Assembly: GCA_903813345.2 (NCBI GenBank)
Contig: CAIIXF020000011.1
Coordinates: 6,780,571 to 6,844,570 of the forward strand
Origin: Owenia fusiformis
Lineage: Eukaryota > Annelida > Polychaeta > Sabellida > Oweniidae
Direction: 5' to 3'
DNA: 64,000 bases
Shown here: one piece after another, positions 25,581 to 38,283 of the stretch
How the letters are laid out: the number at the start of each line of letters is the position of its first letter
Numbering within the stretch: position 1 is the stretch's first letter
Translations under genes and position numbers: made by a program
The notes under the pieces: generated by a model
The model's input: the letters and a program-made list of their open reading frames with translations, nothing else
The model's database searches: none
Told to the model about the DNA's origin: nothing

Positions 25581-26304
25581 GTAAGTATTCAAAGAAATGT
25601 TACCCTTTGACAATGCATGTCATGTTTATACTCTCAAGATAAGAGGAAGTTCTTTGATTTACTCACTCAGCTTTGTTACAGTATAGTCAACAATATATAT
25701 ATACAAAGTACCCAACTTTCATTTTTCATTGAAACTGCCTTAAAAAGCTTCATTTGAGAATATTAAGATTGTATTGGCATCAAAGCTCTAAAATCTGTGA
25801 TAAAAGAAGTTATTGTGGCTAGACAATAGGAATTCTTAGACGAGTAATATACAGTGTGAATTATCCCATTCTGATGTTCATAGCATCTCTCTCAGTACAT
25901 CACAGATGGAGAAGGCGTGGTTTACCATGATGTTCCTTAAGTGGAAATCTCAAATATAGACAGTTTTTCTTGATACTGTTGTTGGACCAAAACATCTCGT
26001 ACATCATTGGGACCTCATATCTGAACAAAAGCATATGACTCTAATCGATGAAGTTGCATGAAACAACTCAGATTCCATAGTTTGATTGACGGCTTTGATA
26101 ACCTAATCAACGAAATCAATGATGGTCAGTGACATGTTATAAATAATTGATTAATCCCGACCAGAAAAACAAAAGAGGTAGTATTTCCTGGCATTTGAAT
26201 GCTCCTTATTATTCGTTTTGTGTCTGTATATTTTCTTCTTGTACATTTGATTCTCCCTGGGGTTTCATGGCTTGGCATCCTATTCTCAATATGTTCCTCT
26301 TATT

Positions 26305-26455
26305 TTGAAATCTTTCTCAATTTACAAGAGAATTTTCTGATTATTTTGTGACATTTTTGTACAGTTTTGAGTGTTGACCACATCTCTATTTACTTTAATT
26401 CCTTGCCATTTCAGTCTTCAGACATTAATTGCATTTATATTTCAGAGTACCATGA
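26305..26455 (-). repeat. ~155-bp interspersed repeat, copy 7
   Basis: Diverged reverse copy: TTTGAGTGTTGACCACATCT and ATTTACTTTAATTCCTTGCC are diagnostic. Confidence 0.7.
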
Positions 26456-26879
26456 CATCTTTTCCGAGGGCTTTTTTGTTTTAAGGAACATTCATATTAC
26501 TAATTGAACGAAAACTCCCATTTGCAAATTAGATAGTATGTATCTACTACCTACACATTCAAGGACATTGAAATGCCAGGGGACGCATGGATGCTTTTCC
26601 ATATTACTGTTACATTAGTGTTGTTTGATTTGTGAGATCTCTAAAATGATTGTTATTTTTGACATGGCTTATATTTTCCTGTTTTCTGTATAATTCTGAA
26701 CGTTCACTTTGCTAAGAATCGTTGTATTTCTTGTTATTTCTCCATTTGTCTCTGTTTCAAAACCCAAAAGGGAATCCTCTTGTGGGTTTTGTTGATTTGA
26801 TGAGATGAGATTGTTTACCTTGTATACCCCTCCCCTGGAGAATAACATAAATTACAGTAGTTGACATATCTTCTTTCAA

Positions 26880-27110
26880 AGGCAGATTGAAAAAGTGAAG
26901 GTGACATAAATGAAAAAATAAAAGAAAGGACATAGATGAATAGTGAATGACAAAAAGAAGGGCAGCAAGGAATAATGAAAAGGCATAAATGAATGAATAA
27001 TGAATGGACAGTGAGGAATTGGGAAGGGCAGGAAGAACTAAAGGGCTTGAATGAATAGTGAGAGGGCATGAAGGAATAAAGAAGGGCGTGAGTGAATAAT
27101 GTACTATTCA
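26880..27110 (+). repeat. Purine-rich degenerate tandem repeat
   Basis: Variants of AAGGGCAGGAAGGAATAATG and GAATGAATAATGAATGG recur at about 30-bp spacing. Confidence 0.65.
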
Positions 27111-28194
27111 AAAAGAAGCATTTCACACTCACAAGTCTGATAATACAATTTACAAGACAAATAATCATTATATTGAAATACTTTCTGTAGCCAAGGATTA
27201 ACTCTATTGTTGGATTAGATTGTTCTGACATCATTTGCATTTATCTGACATTAATAAGATTATCCTGACCTCAGTTATAATGTCTTGCCATCAGTTATAT
27301 TGTTCTGACATCAGGTATAGAAACAACTGCATGTACACATGAATAAAGCAAGTCTCATTTAAGACTCTCCTCTTATCTACTTATAGGGGAAGGTTATAGG
27401 GGGATGTATGGGGGAGGGGGTATATATTGGCTGGGGTATACAACTTGACCTTGAAGTAAGACTATGATAAAACAAAAATGTCAGATTATTTATTATTTCA
27501 TTCCATATTAGTCATGCCTGGATTGCTGAGCAATTAACTTTTAACCTTTCAGAATGTTTCACCTGTTCTGCTTCAAGAACAGATTTCTTCTGTCAAATAA
27601 GGACAGACTTGCATTGTTATTGAGTGCATATGGGAGAGAATTTGCCATTTTGACTTATTATACAAACTTACTCTCCAGTCAGTGTGGTATCATGTGCCTC
27701 ATAGCTTACCCTGAGAGTGGAGAGTGACCTGATGAAGCTCTCTTTTAATGAACAAATAACTGTTAGAAAGGCATATAAGCATGAAAGTCTTTATCTAGTA
27801 TGTGTAATTCATGAAACGGCCCCTCATACCCCAGGAGACAACTCTCCCTAAGGATACAATAGGTTCTCCTTCAGGATGCAATGATGTCTTATTGCTGAAA
27901 AATAACAAGCCATATTAGTATATGAAGACCTTATGACAATTTTGAGAATTATTGATATACTAAATCATGCATGTTCCGCTAATAGAGAATTGTGACTTGC
28001 CGATAAGAGCATTTTTGTGTGTCAATTTCTGTTTAATGTTGTGTAACAATTTTATTGCTTGCTTTTATGATTCAATCTTCATTGTAATATCTATTTTATA
28101 TCTGCTTGATGATCAGACCTTTGTGGATTCATCTAGAATGCAGAATGATGGATGGCTTTTTGAGACTTTAATATTTATTGGGGTCATGCTTTAG

Positions 28195-28335
28195 TTCATA
28201 AAATAGGATGGAAAGGAGTGGAATTAGCAAGGAATAAATTCAACAGGTGTGGAGGCAATATTCTAAATTGTATAAAAATGCTAAAAAATTTGGTTTCGTA
28301 TTGACAATTTAAGGAGAAATGGAGTGAAATTGACA
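28195..28335 (+). repeat. ~155-bp interspersed repeat, copy 8
   Basis: GTGGAATTAGCAAGGAATAA, TATTCTAAATTGTATAAA and AATTTAAGGAGAAATGGAG. Confidence 0.8.
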
Positions 28336-28657
28336 AGCTTAATAATGAAACAGCTGAAAAATAGCATAATTCAGGAATTCAATGGTATTCTTTATCCCTT
28401 ATACGTCTGTCAGGTATTCTGTATACATGTACATGTAACTATGAGTATATACACTGTATGTACCTAGAATCTTGTTTTGCCAAGTCCACTGTTTCTGCTT
28501 TATTGAAGATTTGTAGTAAACATCTTCAATGCTATGATAAATTACTTGAAGGTTGACTAGAGTTATGCAAGAAATTTCCATATTTCAGGAGTAGTATGTG
28601 TAGAGTGAGAGTAACCTAGGTTATAAATAAACATGACAGATCTAGAGGCAAAATCAT

Positions 28658-28820
28658 TTGATGGTCATGTTTTCAAATGCAAAATAGAGTGGGAAAGAGT
28701 GGTATTAGCAAGGAATAAAGTAAACAGACATGTAGTCAATACTCCATATTGTATAGAAATGTAAAAATCTCAGACACTTCTTTCAAATTTTAGAAAGAAA
28801 TTGAGTGAAATAAGCATGAG
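28658..28820 (+). repeat. ~155-bp interspersed repeat, copy 9 (well preserved)
   Basis: Near full length, from ATGGTCATGTTTTCAAATGC through AAAATAGAGTGGGAAAGAG and ACAGACATGTAGTCAATAC to GAAATTGAGTGAAATAAG. Confidence 0.92.
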
Positions 28821-29164
28821 AGGAGAGAAAAATTAGGATTTTGGTAAACCTTATCTAAACTAAACATCAGTCAATTTTATTCATGTTTCTACAAATCCTC
28901 TAAGGACTAATAGTTTGGGAATTAAACCTAAAACACATCTATTCATGCAAAATGTCAATTAAACCGAAACTAAAAAACAGGAAATTACACAATGAGGTCC
29001 TACTCCTGTGTTGAATATATCCCTTGAAGAGTAATTAGTTGTATAGTGTATACTCATAGTGGTTTGGATCTCTGTTTTGTAATTGTTTTTCTTCTGAATT
29101 ATTCATGGTATCTACAAATGAGAAATAAAAATAGAATTTATGTATACTAAACCAGCCTTATTCG

Positions 29165-29322
29165 GGCATTTGGACAAGCCAAAAGTGTTCACATTAGCAG
29201 GTGTTCACATTTCAAGGTTTTCTCAATATTTGAGTCAATTTGAGATAACAAATCTTTCCAAAGTGTTCACATTGAGAGGTGTTCTGTTTCGAGAGGTGCT
29301 CGAATATATAGATTTCACTGTA
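29165..29322 (+). mobile_element. Tigger/pogo-like MITE
   Basis: Internal blocks AGTGTTCACATT(A/G) recur; the right end is ATTTCACTG followed by TA. The same inner segment (GGACAAGCCAAAAGTG) occurs inverted in the copy ending at 31008. Confidence 0.7.
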
Positions 29323-30003
29323 ATCTACAAAGCCAATAGAATTACAGATGAGTTGCCCTTATTATCAGGACTGTGCATTCTGAAGTATATTTAAATGTAC
29401 TCTTGTATTGATTATGTTTTTCTAGTACCATGGTTACTAGTCCATTCAATGAATTAGGGACTTGTAAATTAACAAAATTATTTTGTAACTGGAAAAAGTA
29501 GGAAAATGATATTGGATTTCAAAGCATGGCCAACATGAGAAAACCAAGGATTTTTATTGTAGGCAAGATTACTGTCTCTTAAAAAGCATGTAACATGGAT
29601 AACAGATACCTTAGATGTATCCATATTCTTGACTTTAAAATCTCTATCTAGTTGTGATTATTTTTGCCTTTTATTGCTAATATTTCAATGACGTATTAGA
29701 TTTTCTTGCATTTTTACAATTTAAAGTGTTTATATGTCTTTATATTTTATTCATTGTCAATTTCATTAATTGTCACTGTATTGTAGATTTTAAAATATGA
29801 TCACTGTGATATTATATTCATTGGGAAACCTTAGATTTGTATGTCAGTTTAGAGATTGGTACCCTGATTTCCTCTCAGTTAGCCATAGCAATGCCTCCCT
29901 ATGACTATTAAAGATGATTTCAAAGTGATGGTATTGATAAAATCTGCAATCTAAAATGTAGCTCTCATGGAATTTGGATGTGCTGTAAATGTCAGTCACA
30001 TAC

Positions 30004-30170
30004 AGTAAAACCTGCATATCTGAACACCTCTTCGATCCAAACACGTCACAATATGAACATTTTATGGTTCTAGTTTTGTTATTGTCCTGATCTGTATCAT
30101 AAGAAAACCTTGAAATGTGAATACCTGCTAACCTGAGTACTTCTGACTGGTTCCAGTTGTGTTCTTGTAT
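30004..30170 (-). mobile_element. Tigger/pogo-like MITE
   Basis: Begins CAGTAAAACCTGCATATC after TA; contains CTGAACACCTC, AACCTTGAAATGTGAATACC and CTGCTAACCTGAGTAC. Confidence 0.75.
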
Positions 30171-30751
30171 CACTCTTAATTTAAAAATATTTAAATTTAA
30201 GAGTATAGGAGAAATCAAACTTTTGTAAAGGGTTGGAGATTGAGTAACCTTGTATTTTATGTTGAGTGTGAGCCTCATCTGCAGATAACAAGAGTGATTA
30301 AGTGAGTGCTGAAAATATGCTGAAAGTAAGTGAGAGATGAATGGTATCTTTAAGTAATCTTAACAAAGGGCTTGCAACATTTTCATTTCTTTTATTTATT
30401 TCAACAATGTATGATAAATACAGAGCTTTGGAGTCGATGACTGGTTGAATTATCCTCAGAGATGTTGACAAACGATATGAACTGTACAACAATTGACATT
30501 ATTCTTTATTACACTTTGATAAATTATAGTTCTTGGTTAGATTCCTTCAGTCAGGAAAGAATCAGAAAATTAAGACTGAAATATTATGATCCAAATTGCT
30601 TAGCAAGAAATCTTTTTTGAAAATCCCTCATAACATTTAATCAAAGCCATGTCGTGATCTTAAGCATTATACTAGAAGAGTGCATCTTTCTACGAGTTCT
30701 TAAATGGGATTAGTGGTCTTATCTCCATTATGTGTGAACTAAAGAGCAATG

Positions 30752-31008
30752 TACAGTTAAACCTATAGTACTCTATATAAGAACACCTCTCTAATCTGAA
30801 CACCTCCCAAAACAAAAGAACAAAAGAGCAATGTATAGTAAAACCTGTATATATAATTTGAACACCTCTCAATGTGAACACCGTTTCTTGGTCCCAATTT
30901 TGTTCACATTCATTGATTAACTTATTTAAAAACCTTGAAATATGAACACCTGCTAATATGAACACTTTTGGCCCGTCCAAGTAGTGTTTAGATTAGACAG
31001 GTTTTACT
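30752..31008 (-). mobile_element. Tigger/pogo-like MITE, complete copy plus a truncated one
   Basis: A truncated left end (CAGTTAAACCTATAG, about 30752-30812) is followed by a copy with both ends: AGTAAAACCTGTATAT at 30838 and CAGGTTTTACTG ending at about 31008. It contains repeated TGAACACCTC blocks. Confidence 0.8.
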
Positions 31009-31811
31009 GTGGTTTGATTTCCATGGCCCACTAGATAGAGCCAAGGCATTCAATGTCTCTGTATCTGTCTTCAACTGATAACTCATGAGGTAAAACCTGC
31101 TGACTTGTGAAGATTTGTCTTCTTAATAGCCTGCCAAGGAATTTCTTTTTTTAAGACCAAGAGTCTTATCTTCACATAGAGTTCCATGTTATTGTAGAGT
31201 TAAGTGTTATTGTAAAGTTTAGTGCTATTGTATTTGTAGAGTTTAGTGTTATAGTTTGGGAAGTTGTGATGAGATTTTTAAATGTCTTAACCTGTCTTTG
31301 GTATTTCTTTTCAAAGGACTGCTCTGGGATCGTCTTGACTTATTAAGGTATTTCTATTTCTTTCCTAAGAAAAACGCCGACAACGAGGGCTTGAGGACTA
31401 GGCGTAACTTTTAGAGTGAACATAAGGGTACTTATTTTTAAGAGAAGAAATTGAAAAGTTGAATGCATGTTAATGTTATAAATAGAATACAAATAATAAT
31501 ATAAAAATAAGAATTCCAAAAATGATAGACAGAATTTCAAAAATGACAGACATACATATTTTTAAGATAACAAGATTCATTGTATTTTGATTGAATATAC
31601 CATTGAAATACTAAAATGGGTTTTATTCTACCAAAACCTTCGTTATGACTGGTACCCTGTGGCATAACTGCGAGTAATAATTACTAGATTCTGATCAAGA
31701 CAATTAAAATGCATTTTTAATGCAGAGAATGTCTTACTTAATCTCAAAAGTAGCTGTCATAGGCTTTCATGGGAGTCTGATCATAAAATAAACAGTAGTT
31801 ACTTTTAAAGG

Positions 31812-31972
31812 TAAAGTGAAACCTGTAAAGTGGAACATCTCTAGAAGTGGAAAACTTCAGAGTCCCAAGACCAACTGACTTAATGTTAAATGTACCTCTA
31901 TAAGTGGAACACCTTCCAGATGGAACACCTTTTATAGGTACAAAGAGTGTTCCACTTTGACAGGTTTTACTG
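31812..31972 (+). mobile_element. Tigger/pogo-like MITE, ~160 bp
   Basis: Ends AGTGAAACCTGTAAAGTGG and CCACTTTGACAGGTTTTACT-G are inverted copies. The middle (AGTCCCAAGACCAACTGAC) is found inverted in the copy at 32869-33032. Confidence 0.85.
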
Positions 31973-32868
31973 TCTATAGAATAGGGTAGAATATGTATAT
32001 GAATAAGGCAAGGCTGGATTAAAGGATCATCTCTTATTGAAAATGTATGGATGAATCTCTCTTTTAAGTCTACTTTCTGTGAGTGTGATTGCAATTCTGG
32101 AATCAATTTCTTGAAAATGGTTAATGGCTGGCACAGGTGTGGTATCTTAGCAAAGGTAATGAAAGCTTCTGTATGAAAAATAGTTCAATTAAAGCAAGGG
32201 GGTCTAGCCTTTGCTTACAGACATTGTACATATAGGTAAATCTCTCCCTGTTAAAGTCAGGACCCTGATTTATGTGTATAGAGCATGACTTGTAGCAACA
32301 TGTGTTTTGAGTATGAGTGTTTTGGTGCACTTTTTGTACTCATCAAACATGTGTTGATTAGAAATATTTTTACTCCAAAATGTAGTATTAGGTGCACTTA
32401 ACATTTTCTTGAAAATCTGTAAAAAGTGTTTTTTACATCTGGACTGAATTCATAATTATGATAAAATAAATAATCTTAGAAAACATTTTCGTAGATCTTT
32501 TCCAGAAGAGTTAATCACTTTTTCCATCTTCCTTGTCATGAAACCTTTTCGGTATTTCCAGAATTTCTGCGTTGTTTCTGAATCGCACCTTGCCTGCTGG
32601 TGGTTCGCACCAATGAGTTAATGAGCGATTCAAAATAGAACATTTGTTTAAATACTGTGCAAAATAATAGCCATACCCTGGAAAAAAGGTGCAATTTTTC
32701 ACAATAAACTTGCGTTAATCGTCCATTTGACTAGTTAATTAGTGTTAAATAGTAATGTTTCATGTGTATTATATACAAAATCCTGCTGGGAATTCTAGGA
32801 CTGTTTGAAAATATTTCATATGGCTGTCAGGTGTTTGTTTCAACATTGCAACACTTGAAATGATGATG

Positions 32869-33032
32869 CAGTGAAACTTGTCTCAGTGGAACACCTTTGG
32901 TACCTCTAAGGGGAGGTGTTTCACTTGTAGAGGCTCATTAACATTAAGTCAGTTGGCCTTGGGACTCTGAATAGTGTTCTACTAACAGAGGTGTTCTACT
33001 TCTAGAGGTGTTCCACTTTACAGGTTTTACTG
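32869..33032 (-). mobile_element. Tigger/pogo-like MITE, 164 bp
   Basis: Ends CAGTGAAACTTGTCTCAGTG and CCACTTTACAGGTTTTACTG. It is in opposite orientation to the copy at 31812-31972, sharing GTCAGTTGGCCTTGGGACTC. Confidence 0.85.
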
Positions 33033-33085
33033 AACTGAAAAATGAAGGGTTAAGATATGAATTTACAAGAAATCAAAAGAAATAC

Positions 33086-33495
33086 TACTGTACTCCGGGT
33101 ATTGTTCGCATGCGATTTAATTTCGCTTTGTTCACGAATGTAATAAATTCACGAACATTTATCGTCGCAAAATTTGTCTTTTAAATCCCCGGGGATTTGA
33201 CCCGGGACTTTTGATATGTTTCGTTCGAGTAAAATGTTTCATCCAGTGTTGTTGGGCGATAATTAACATGGGGTATTGTTCAATTTTATATCAACAATTG
33301 ATGTACTTTCTAAGCTCATGCATATGTAAAAAGGCATGTAAGTATATTAATATTATCAATATGGAGTTTACAGAGCTGGAGGAAAAAAAATTCAACTTGT
33401 GCAATCCGCGAAAGGTCATCAACTGAAATCCGCGAAATTGCAATTTTGAAAAATCGCGAAATTTTATAGCGTCAAAATTTACCAGGAGTACAGTA
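33086..33495. mobile_element. TA-flanked foldback MITE, ~410 bp
   Basis: Ends TACTGTACTCC and GGAGTACAGTA are exact inverted copies. Inside them, inverted blocks rich in TTCGC and GCGAAAT (TTTAATTTCGC on the left, GCGAAATTTTA on the right) extend the stem. No coding capacity recognised. Confidence 0.8.
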
Positions 33496-34403
33496 TATAT
33501 GTATGTTGTAATGACTGGCATCCGAATTTCATTAAATGTATCTATTCAAGAATTTTACTGTTGAAACAATTTCAAATTATAGTAAATTAGCAATTCAAGT
33601 GATAAGTGTTGAATTTAAAAAATGCTCAAATTGAATGTGAATTAATTACATGCGTTATACTTAAAGGAATTATAAAAATGATAGGTCATTAGTGATGTGG
33701 TGCATTTAACAATAGAAATAGTTGCACATTATAGTAAATTACCGAATTTGAGTGTTAAGGGAATTTCAAAAATGTGAAAATTGAATGATGCAAATTAATT
33801 CTAAATATTATACAGCTATTAGTAATGAATCAAAGAATGAGCAAAGAACTGAGGAATTTTAAAAACAATAGGTCATTGAAGAAGAGGTATAATATACAAT
33901 AGAAAACAATTAAGCCACTTCACATCTAAGGAGACCTAAACGAGTATATTTCAAACTAATGGTTTTCTTTTGGCAGTCGTACATTTGGCAAACTCCAAAG
34001 TTGATAATTAGGTGTTTGTCCCATTATCCATTTATTATTTTTATGCCCCCACTTTTATTGTTCATTGTACATAATTGTTGATATATTTGTTGAAAAGGTG
34101 AAAGATTATAAATGGATACAACCATGCTTACTTTAGTTTTAGTATGTTTATGTATCATCTTTACATGTATACTAGGGTGATAAAACTGGAGATAACCTTA
34201 TTCTGTAATGGGATGCTATGAACTTAAAATACATTTGTTAGGTTTACACTGATACTTAACAATGAATAAGCATTCTCATGTTGTAAAGTCAACATTTTCA
34301 TGTTACCCATTTTGGCTAAAAATGTCAAAAGCTTGTCAAAATATCTCAATATTCAGGATTTTTTCGAATTCTCAACTGTCTGCTAATAGGTCTTTAACTG
34401 GGT

Positions 34404-34649
34404 ATGCAATACTCTCACTTGTTGCATGTCCATAGTGATTTCCTGTGTCTATGCTATGGACTGCACCATTCACTCTACCCTAAACACATCAGTGAGTACA
34501 TTTCCCTCTTACTAGGACAAATTGATAGTTTAGTATTTAAGCAATCAGAGAGCACAACCATCACTGATCTCATAAGTTATAGAGAGAGAATCTCAAGGGA
34601 TTGCAGGCTCTTATTGGTGCAGGTACTTCAGAAGCTTATCATTTTTTAA
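34404..34649 (+). other. Unassigned open frame with exon-like interior
   Basis: An 81-codon frame contains a segment (34516-34622) preceded by a strong acceptor (TTTCCCTCTTACTAG) and followed by CAG/GTACTT; it reads QIDSLVFKQSESTTITDL then ISYRERISRDCRLLLVQ. The composition is more protein-like than other intronic frames. Its phases (1 in, 0 out) do not fit the NAV exons around it. It may be a chance frame, a nested gene fragment or a transposon remnant. Confidence 0.12.
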
Positions 34650-35386
34650 GAGTGTGTGATTTTATGAGTCTTACAAAGGGTTCACTTATCCCAGATGTTG
34701 TTGTGTTTTTACTGGAGATGAGTAGCAACAGTTATGTTAAGATATTATTTAGATTAAAACTAATCATTTGGGATAAATGAGGGATACACATGTACACATA
34801 TGCAATATTTTGGTTATGGATTTGACAATGCCTATATTTTGTACAGAATAATATAACTGTATTTGATATGATATATTTGTAAAGGAATAGGAATTTATAC
34901 AAAAGAAGGTAAATATATTCGTTTTTATTCTGCTTACACTTTTTTGAATGAAGTCCATACTTTATAAGGATTAATGATTTTGAAATATCTACCTTCTCTC
35001 AGTATATTGTGAGTAAATAATGTGAGAGATTCAAGGAAAGACAAGATAGCTTGAAAATATTTCATCATTTGATTTATTCTCGTAAGATTTTGGCTCACAT
35101 GGGAACTATTAACTCACTTTAATCTTGCAGTGTTCATATATTCACGTCATGTAGTCGTGTATCGTTTTATGGCATTCCAACAGTTGTTACAAGCGCGAAA
35201 TCTGATTACGTTCTATATTCTTCCTAAAGTGAGGCGATAAAACTTAACAAAAATGTGTTTCCAATTTAGTTTATGACTAAGAAACACTAATAATTTACTC
35301 AAGGAACTTTGCAGGTTTGATTTATATCTGATTACATATTTTTACGATACAGTATAAAATCTCAGTACATATTTCATACGAATTAA

Positions 35387-35424
35387 GGGGAGGTGGGAGA
35401 GGGGAAACGGGGGATGTTTTGGGG
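35387..35424 (+). other. Possible G-quadruplex sequence
   Basis: Five runs of three to five G with loops of at most seven bases occur within 38 bases on the plus strand; a second G-run block follows at 35535-35560. Confidence 0.55.
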
Positions 35425-36761
35425 ATGTAAATTTTGTTCTGCACAAGTCAGTCTTGTTTCAACTCTCGGGAGCCCCCCCCCCACTTCCACTGTCGCTCTC
35501 TCCTGTGCCTCCAGAGTTTGTCTGAGGTGTACAGAGGGGGGGAGGGAAGGGGGGGGGGGAATGGGCCACAAAGGCTCAAAGCAAGACTACAGAATATATA
35601 CCTGAACAATGATAATAAATGGTTTGATATTTATAGTATTTAGAACCCTACATGACCCTACTCATGTAAAAATACATGTCTGATTACTGCCTAAAGTAAT
35701 ACATTTAGAGATTGCATGCAGAATGACACATTGTATTGATATATTACTACCTGTACACGTAGTTGCTTAATAAGGACAAATCACAAAGGGCAATACCAGA
35801 AAATAAGGAATGAAAACAAACCCCCAGATACCATAATGAATACTGTATTTAACTTAAAGCAGCTACATAATCTCAAATATTTGTTAATCGAATGCTACTT
35901 AGGGGTTACAATAGTTTCTTAAAGTAGGCAAAGTGTTGGAAAGCAATAGGCTAAATTGATAATTATTACTACTGATCCAAATTGTCAATAAAAGATATAA
36001 TATAATAAAAAAATTAACGTTTTATGGAAAATATTTCAATATTCCTCGAAGCAACAGGTCATTTTGACATTTATCTCCTATTGGTTGCTGTTGAATCAGT
36101 CCTTTTCTATAATCAACCCTAAATGTATAATTTGTCATAATCTTATTATATAATCTCAAATGAATATTGCTTGAATCTGATGCCCATACATAGGTCAAAC
36201 GTAATTGTTATAATGTTAACCAAAGGTTAGTATTGTTTATCTTAATGAACTTCTATGTACAGTAACACACATATGTCTAAACACATGTTATTATGTAATT
36301 AAATATAATACATATGATAGACAAATTATTTATCTCTTTTAATTAGAAACCATTACTTGGATTGATAAGGATGCAGTTTGGATGTATTCATGTCTGATTT
36401 TCTTGTTATTTTAAATGTCTTTCTATAGACAGTGTTTTATTTTCTTAATTTGGCATTCTGAAAATCTTAATCGATTAACTTTTTGACTCTATTTGGAAAT
36501 ATAATTGACAGTAATTGGAGGTACTCTCAATTAATTGGATATAAGATTGATTGGTGCTTAGTGTCACATTCAATTTGTGAAATATTTTAGAATAGTGATA
36601 TTGAAATGAACTTGTAATCTAATTATGTCAACTAATGTAACAATTGACATATATATCCTTAGTTATTTTTGGAACTTACATCTCCCCAAAGACTAAGAGC
36701 AAAATAATTTCCAAAGAGAGACTACCACATCACTAATAACTATTTCCCCTGTCATTGATTA

Positions 36762-36890
36762 GAGAGAGAGAGCAGAGAGAAAGAGAGAGGGGGAGAAGGA
36801 GAGGGGGAGGTGGAGCGAGAAGGAGAGAGGGGGAGAAAGATAGGGGGGGGGGAAGAAAGAGAGAGGGGGAGAAAGAGAGAGTTATTGGGA
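36762..36890 (+). repeat. Polypurine (GA/GGGGA) tract
   Basis: About 130 bases almost entirely A and G, with AGAGAGAGAG and GGGGGAGAA repeats. It explains the antisense open frame across it. Confidence 0.9.
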
Positions 36891-38205
36891 GGAGGGTACT
36901 TGAGATTAGGGTCAGAGTCTGATATGCGATATCCTCAAACATGGGGAATACACATCTTTGCACACTCCGTCTTCACTGCGTTCACTTCAACCGACCGACC
37001 CGAGCCGAGTGAACGAAGATAGGGAATACATTGCAGAGATGAAATATGTCCAATCTATATTGATTCACCTCCAATTTCGTAATGTTGTCCTCAAACAAAA
37101 CCAGTTCACTAAGATAAGATTCTAACTTATTGTAAATTGATGAAATTACTTTGCTTGGAATATTCAATAATTCTATTCTAAGGAGCCTTAATTCTATAAA
37201 CCCACTAAAATATGGATGCCCCTCTCTAAAGCAAAGTTACATGGTAAGTCAATTAACAATATGAGATAATAATAGCCTAATGTCTCAGGCGCTTGAAGTC
37301 ATGGCTACTTTCTCTTGTAGAAGGAAAATATTGATGTTCACGTTGTCATGGGAATGGTGAAATTAGTTCAGTTGTTTAACTGCACCCAAAAGGCTGATTT
37401 TTTGGTTGAAGATTTTTGGTGCCATTGTTGATCCCATAGTCTCCTGAAGGGGAATCTCCGTAACCAAGTAAATCTCCCTTCTCAAATGTTTTTCTCCTTA
37501 GGTTTATTCCTTACTGTTATAAATCATAAGATACCATGGGGTTTCCAAAGTACAGGAAATGCATAGAGGGAACCTTATGAGATACATTGGTCCAAGGAAC
37601 CCCAAAATATCTCCAAAATAAAAGTAAAGGTTAAGGAACTATTCATAAGGTCTCAGAAAATAAGTCCTTCTCTCTCAATACATTAATATGATTATCTCCA
37701 TGGATTTGATTTGATTGACAGATCTAATTAAACTGATAATAGGAGAATTAATCTTATTGATACCCTGTGGTCAATAACTAGTGTAACTCCCTCTGACTAC
37801 AACCAGTAATGTTAAAGATTGACATTTAACCAATCTGAGAGCACTGTTACAGTAGTATCTGATCATTTATTTTAACATAAATGTATAAAGGCAAGATCAT
37901 TAGTAAAAACCGAGTTTGATAGTCTGTTATATCATTGGAAGTTAGCAATTTATCGGTCAGTTACAGAGTGTAAGGTTGTCCACTCTTGCACAGGGTATCA
38001 TATTGGAGGCCTTTAGTCTGGAAGTGACCCTTATAGAATTTGAAATATTCCTCAGTGCAGATGATAGCACCAAAGGAAATTACATCAAAGCAGATGTCAA
38101 AACAAATTAGAGCCTCATGATGCAACTTGGCATTCCTTGCTCGGCTTCTAATTTGATGCATATTCCAAAATTTTAGTTTTGTATCTTGTCCCTGCCATCC
38201 CCCTC

Positions 38206-38283
38206 CCTCCTCTAATTATGAAGGAGAGCTATGTAGGGGGATCCTCGCTCCTCCAGTTATGAAGGAGAGCTATGTAGCAGGAT
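38206..38283 (+). repeat. Short direct duplication
   Basis: ATTATGAAGGAGAGCTATGT and GTTATGAAGGAGAGCTATGT are separated by 42 bp, with related flanks (CTCCTC before, AGGGGGATCCT or AGCAGGATGCT after). Confidence 0.8.

Noticed and set aside
26815-27240. 141-codon minus-strand frame
   Set aside because: Explained by a purine-rich degenerate tandem repeat on the plus strand.
31317-31347. 31-nt segment with good acceptor and AAG/GTATTT donor
   Set aside because: Only one frame is open and it needs phase 1 in and phase 2 out, which fits no NAV exon here.
37200-37247. GTAAGT donor at 37246 with an open frame upstream
   Set aside because: No usable acceptor at a fitting phase and the upstream frame is AT-rich without family similarity.
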